From SOIA01 sp050116035 (GTDB lineage: Bacteria > Acidobacteriota > Aminicenantia > Aminicenantales > Aminicenantaceae): DNA of 8,929 bases. Of this stretch, positions 7,102 to 8,929 are shown one piece after another (position 1 is the first letter of the stretch; each line of letters begins with the position of its first letter). The DNA is taken from NCBI GenBank assembly GCA_050116035.1, contig JASFPJ010000118.1, positions 1-8,929 of the forward strand. The letters are read 5' to 3'. The translations under genes were made by a program, and so were the position numbers. The notes beneath the pieces are model-generated. The model searched no databases and was not told the origin of the DNA. It saw only the letters and a list, made by a program, of their open reading frames with translations.

Positions 7102-7425
7102 ATGCTAAAAAGATACCAGGTCCTTCTTCCGGATTGGATGGAGGACAACATCAAATATTATATTGATATATATGGTTTAAGTTTTTCCGAAGGAGTCAGA
7201 GCGGAGCTGTGTTCGGCAATCATTGCCACAGTCCAGTTGCAATTTCCAGAGTATAAACCAGACACAACTCTTGAAGAGATTATCGATAGGCTAAAAAAAA
7301 TACGGAAAGGGAAAATAAAAAAAGAAGAGATAAAGCAGATACTGTCGAAAATTTATTTTGAAGCGAGAAAGGCCTCCGAATACAGGCATTCCAAGGAAAA
7401 AGAACAGAGGCAATCGAGGCCTTGA
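7102..7425 (+). CDS. Small ribbon-helix-helix-like (CopG-type) protein
   Basis: 107-residue protein whose first 45 residues look like a ribbon-helix-helix DNA-binding fold: strand KRYQVLLP (3-10), helix WMEDNIKYYIDIYG (12-25), a turn LSFSEG (26-31) and helix VRAELCSAII (32-41). The remainder is charged and helical, with a Lys/Glu-rich stretch at about 60-90 (RLKKIRKGKIKKEEIKQIL) and a basic tail rich in Lys, Glu and Gln. RHH proteins bind DNA as dimers through the N-terminal strand. It is divergent from the minus-strand PadR and could share its control region. A weak promoter guess is TTGAGT (7037-7042) with TACTAT (7058-7063), spacer only 15. No toxin partner is adjacent, which argues against a simple antitoxin. 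Fold assignment is by eye; function unproven. Confidence 0.7.
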   Translation: MLKRYQVLLPDWMEDNIKYYIDIYGLSFSEGVRAELCSAIIATVQLQFPEYKPDTTLEEIIDRLKKIRKGKIKKEEIKQILSKIYFEARKASEYRHSKEKEQRQSRP

Positions 7426-7568
7426 AATTTTCTGAAACTCTGGCTAATGCAAAGTGTTGAATTTCACTATTATTCCTTGATTTTAAAAATAGCGCATAGG
7501 GGGGATGGAATCCCAGGTCGTTTGATTCGCAGTGACCTCGATGAAGTCAATAAAGAGCCTATAAATAG

Positions 7569-8036
7569 CTAAGGCTTGTTCTCATACTTGATTTTCAGTT
7601 TGGCCTCGATCAGTTCATTATGATCCAGTTGAAGCAGTTTAGCCAGTTTGTGAACAAAATGGTCTTCGTAGCCGTTTAGCTTTTCATCCGCATAGATCAC
7701 TCGCCAGGCACTTTCCACGATTTTTATCTTCTCCTCTTTCGTGTAATTCTGGTTGATGAGATTGGTGAACTGCCAAAGATCGATACTCTCCTCTCGTTTT
7801 TTCGAAGCCATCTCCATCAACTCTTCTGCCGTTTCAGCCGATATTTCAAACTTTTTCTTCAGGACGGCTTTTACCGTGACTTTCTCGATGCTGCTGAACT
7901 CATCGTCTGATTTTGCCACTTCGAGGAGAATAATACAGGTGGCGACCTGAATCCGCTCTGTTTCATCCCGTTCTGGAGATTCTGGAACGACTTCAGGTCT
8001 TTTAACTAACATGTTTTTCAATTTGAATAGTGCCAT
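7569..8036 (-). CDS. TerB-family (tellurite resistance protein B-like) protein
   Basis: 155-residue cytoplasmic all-helical protein of the TerB-like superfamily (the COG4103 style rather than classical tellurium-operon TerB). The signature is a duplicated helical motif: VATCIILLEVAKSDDEFSSIE (31-51, acidic D44, D45, E46) and WRVIYADEKLNGYEDHFV (111-128, acidic D117, E118, E124, D125), linked by ESIDLWQFTNLIN (83-95). It ends with HNELIEAKLKIKYE. In TerB the acidic clusters bind metal; here that is inference. The ATG at 8036 is preceded by GAGGA seven bases upstream. A near-consensus sigma70 promoter lies 51-79 bases upstream, so it has its own transcription unit. No other ter genes are nearby; function in stress response is only suggested by family. 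Confidence 0.9.
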   Translation of the reverse strand: MALFKLKNMLVKRPEVVPESPERDETERIQVATCIILLEVAKSDDEFSSIEKVTVKAVLKKKFEISAETAEELMEMASKKREESIDLWQFTNLINQNYTKEEKIKIVESAWRVIYADEKLNGYEDHFVHKLAKLLQLDHNELIEAKLKIKYENKP

Positions 8037-8086
8037 TCCTTTTTCCTCAGCTTTCGAGGCTGTTTATTCGAACACTTCCAGGGGAC

Positions 8087-8115
8087 ATAATAATCAGGCT
8101 AATGTCTTCCGTCAA
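8087..8115 (-). promoter_or_regulatory. Near-consensus sigma70 promoter of the TerB-like gene
   Basis: On the minus strand TTGACG (8115-8110) and TATTAT (8092-8087) are separated by exactly 17 bases, each hexamer one base off consensus. Transcription would start near 8080, leaving a leader of about 44 bases. This is the best promoter in the window. Confidence 0.7.
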
Positions 8116-8171
8116 GGTTAGATAGTGAGTTCGAGTCAAAAATAATTTTTAAATCCAGACAACCTTCTGTA

Positions 8172-8200
8172 TTGAAATTGCGTATATATATATGTATCCT
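8172..8200 (+). promoter_or_regulatory. Promoter and candidate PadR operator of the plus-strand module
   Basis: TTGAAA (8172-8177) and TATCCT (8195-8200) are 17 bases apart, a fair sigma70 promoter. The spacer contains CGTATATATATATG (8181-8194), the counterpart of the element before the other PadR gene. A repressor bound there would block polymerase, the usual PadR autoregulation layout. Promoter and operator are both predictions. Confidence 0.5.
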
Positions 8201-8230
8201 TTTTTCATACAAATAAAAGGAGCAAGTGAT

Positions 8231-8551
8231 ATGATTCTATTATCAAGGTCCGAAGAAATCGTCCTTCTGGCTATCTGGAAGCTCAAAGACAACGCCTATG
8301 GCGTATCCATTCGTGAGCAGGTCTCTAAAGATACCGGCCATGAATGGTCGTTCGGAGCGATCTACAAGCCGCTCAAAAAGCTGGTGCACAGTGCCTATGT
8401 CAAGAAAAGAAGCAGCGAACCCTTTGCTGAAAGAGGGGGCCGGAGCAAATATATGTACACTTTAACTCGAGATGGAAAAGATGCTTTGAGGGAGATACGT
8501 AAAATTTATAACGCTGTCTGGAACAAGGAATGCAAAACTGCCTTTGATTAA
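8231..8551 (+). CDS. PadR-family transcriptional regulator, second copy
   Basis: 106-residue short-type PadR repressor, MILLSRSEEIVLLAIW at the start, then DNAYGVSIREQV (about 20-31), a recognition region GAIYKPLKKLV (about 42-52) and the wing AERGGRSKYMYTLTRDG (about 66-82). Roughly 45% identical by eye to the PadR at 6624-6947, so the two are paralogs that probably diverged long ago. The ATG at 8231 has AGGAG eight bases upstream; an in-frame ATG at 8192 would lie inside the TA-repeat promoter element and upstream of that site, so it is rejected. The stop TAA at 8549-8551 directly abuts the ATG of the next permease, indicating one operon. It most likely represses its own operon and responds to an unknown ligand. 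Confidence 0.93.
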   Translation: MILLSRSEEIVLLAIWKLKDNAYGVSIREQVSKDTGHEWSFGAIYKPLKKLVHSAYVKKRSSEPFAERGGRSKYMYTLTRDGKDALREIRKIYNAVWNKECKTAFD

Positions 8552-8929
8552 ATGAAATCGATGAATCCCCATAAAGACGCTCTTCCTCTTCTGGGTAAAG
8601 CCTTGTTGTGGTTTTTTCTGGAAGATGATGATTATTACCAAGCTATCGGTGATTTTGAGGAGGCCTATCGGGAAAGAGCGAAGACACAAGGTTCGGCAAG
8701 GGCGAAATTGTGGTTTTGGTTCCTGCTTTTCAAGTCCCTTCCGGGATTTATTATAGACTATGTGTACTGGAGGGTAGTCATGCTTAAAAATTACTTCAAA
8801 GTGGCTCTCAGGAATATTCGAAGACACAAAGGGTTTTCCTTCATCAATATCACAGGGCTGGCCATCGGAATGGCCTGCTGTATCCTAATCATGCTCTGGG
8901 TCCAGGATGAACTGAGATATGATAAATAT
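8552..8929 (+). CDS. MacB/FtsX-type permease with prefix domain, cut by window edge
   Basis: An open frame of 126 codons runs from the ATG at 8552 to the last base, so only the N-terminus is visible. Residues 1-75 are the soluble prefix, with IGDFEEAYRERAKTQG (32-47) matching the GLGDFEERF region of the other permease, then a Trp/Phe-rich hydrophobic stretch (53-73). From MLKNYFKVALRNIRRHKG (77-94) the MacB-like permease begins; the first membrane helix is about 98-117, with GLAIGMACCILIMLWVQDEL (102-121) nearly identical to the same region of the minus-strand permease. Start follows the PadR stop with no gap (TAAATG), so translation is probably coupled; a second ATG three codons in is an alternative. 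The full protein should be about 800-900 residues if it resembles its paralog. Confidence 0.88.
   Translation, partial: MKSMNPHKDALPLLGKALLWFFLEDDDYYQAIGDFEEAYRERAKTQGSARAKLWFWFLLFKSLPGFIIDYVYWRVVMLKNYFKVALRNIRRHKGFSFINITGLAIGMACCILIMLWVQDELRYDKY

Noticed and set aside
7502..7514. Hairpin GGGAT-GGA-ATCCC as terminator between the RHH-like and TerB-like genes
   Set aside because: The stem has five pairs with a three-base loop and no T-tract directly after it on either strand.
8192..8230. Earlier ATG start for the second PadR at 8192
   Set aside because: It lies in the TA-repeat promoter element with no Shine-Dalgarno; the ATG at 8231 has AGGAG at good spacing and matches the paralog's N-terminus.
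4051..8929. Large DNA-level inverted repeat or transposon bounded by the two permease genes
   Set aside because: The similarity is at protein level with only moderate DNA identity, and no transposase, terminal repeats or target duplications are visible.

Overview
The window looks like a bacterial chromosome segment of moderate base composition with AT-rich intergenic gaps. It carries six complete confident protein genes, one partial permease gene cut by the right edge, and one small gene read here as a ribbon-helix-helix (RHH) type regulator. The combination of large MacB/FtsX-type permeases with an N-terminal 'permease prefix' region, short PadR regulators, and a very large secreted M14-type peptidase is familiar from Acidobacteriota and relatives such as Candidatus Aminicenantes. 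That assignment is inference from gene style only; the window contains no rRNA or other phylogenetic marker.

Layout, left to right. A membrane-anchored alpha/beta hydrolase of the BEM46/ABHD13 type lies on the minus strand (71-895). A 342-base gap follows (920-1261). It holds a candidate minus-strand promoter with a 32-residue upstream ORF, a pair of nested inverted repeats, and an extended -10 element for the next gene. A secreted 870-residue M14-family zinc peptidase on the plus strand starts at a TTG with a good Shine-Dalgarno (1262-3874). A 176-base convergent gap with no clear terminator separates it from the transporter region.

The right half (4051-8929) contains two PadR-permease modules in mirror-image orientation. 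On the minus strand, a PadR regulator (6624-6947) overlaps the start of an 857-residue permease (4051-6624) by one base (TAATG). On the plus strand, a paralogous PadR (8231-8551) is immediately followed (TAAATG) by a second permease of the same kind (8552-8929, truncated by the window). Between the modules lie the RHH-like gene (plus, 7102-7425) and a TerB-like gene (minus, 7569-8036). Both PadR genes have a closely related alternating TA element in their promoter region, so autoregulation by PadR through a shared operator is a reasonable hypothesis. The visible sequence contains no ATPase partner for either permease.

The likely joint role of the right half is envelope transport or stress response: PadR proteins are typically ligand- or stress-responsive repressors, MacB-type permeases usually work as efflux or mechanotransmission machines with a separate ATPase, and TerB-like proteins are linked to envelope/metal stress. 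The sequence does not reveal the substrates. No tRNA, rRNA, CRISPR array, insertion sequence or integrase was seen. The nearest thing to a new system is the mirror pair of PadR-permease modules around the two small genes.
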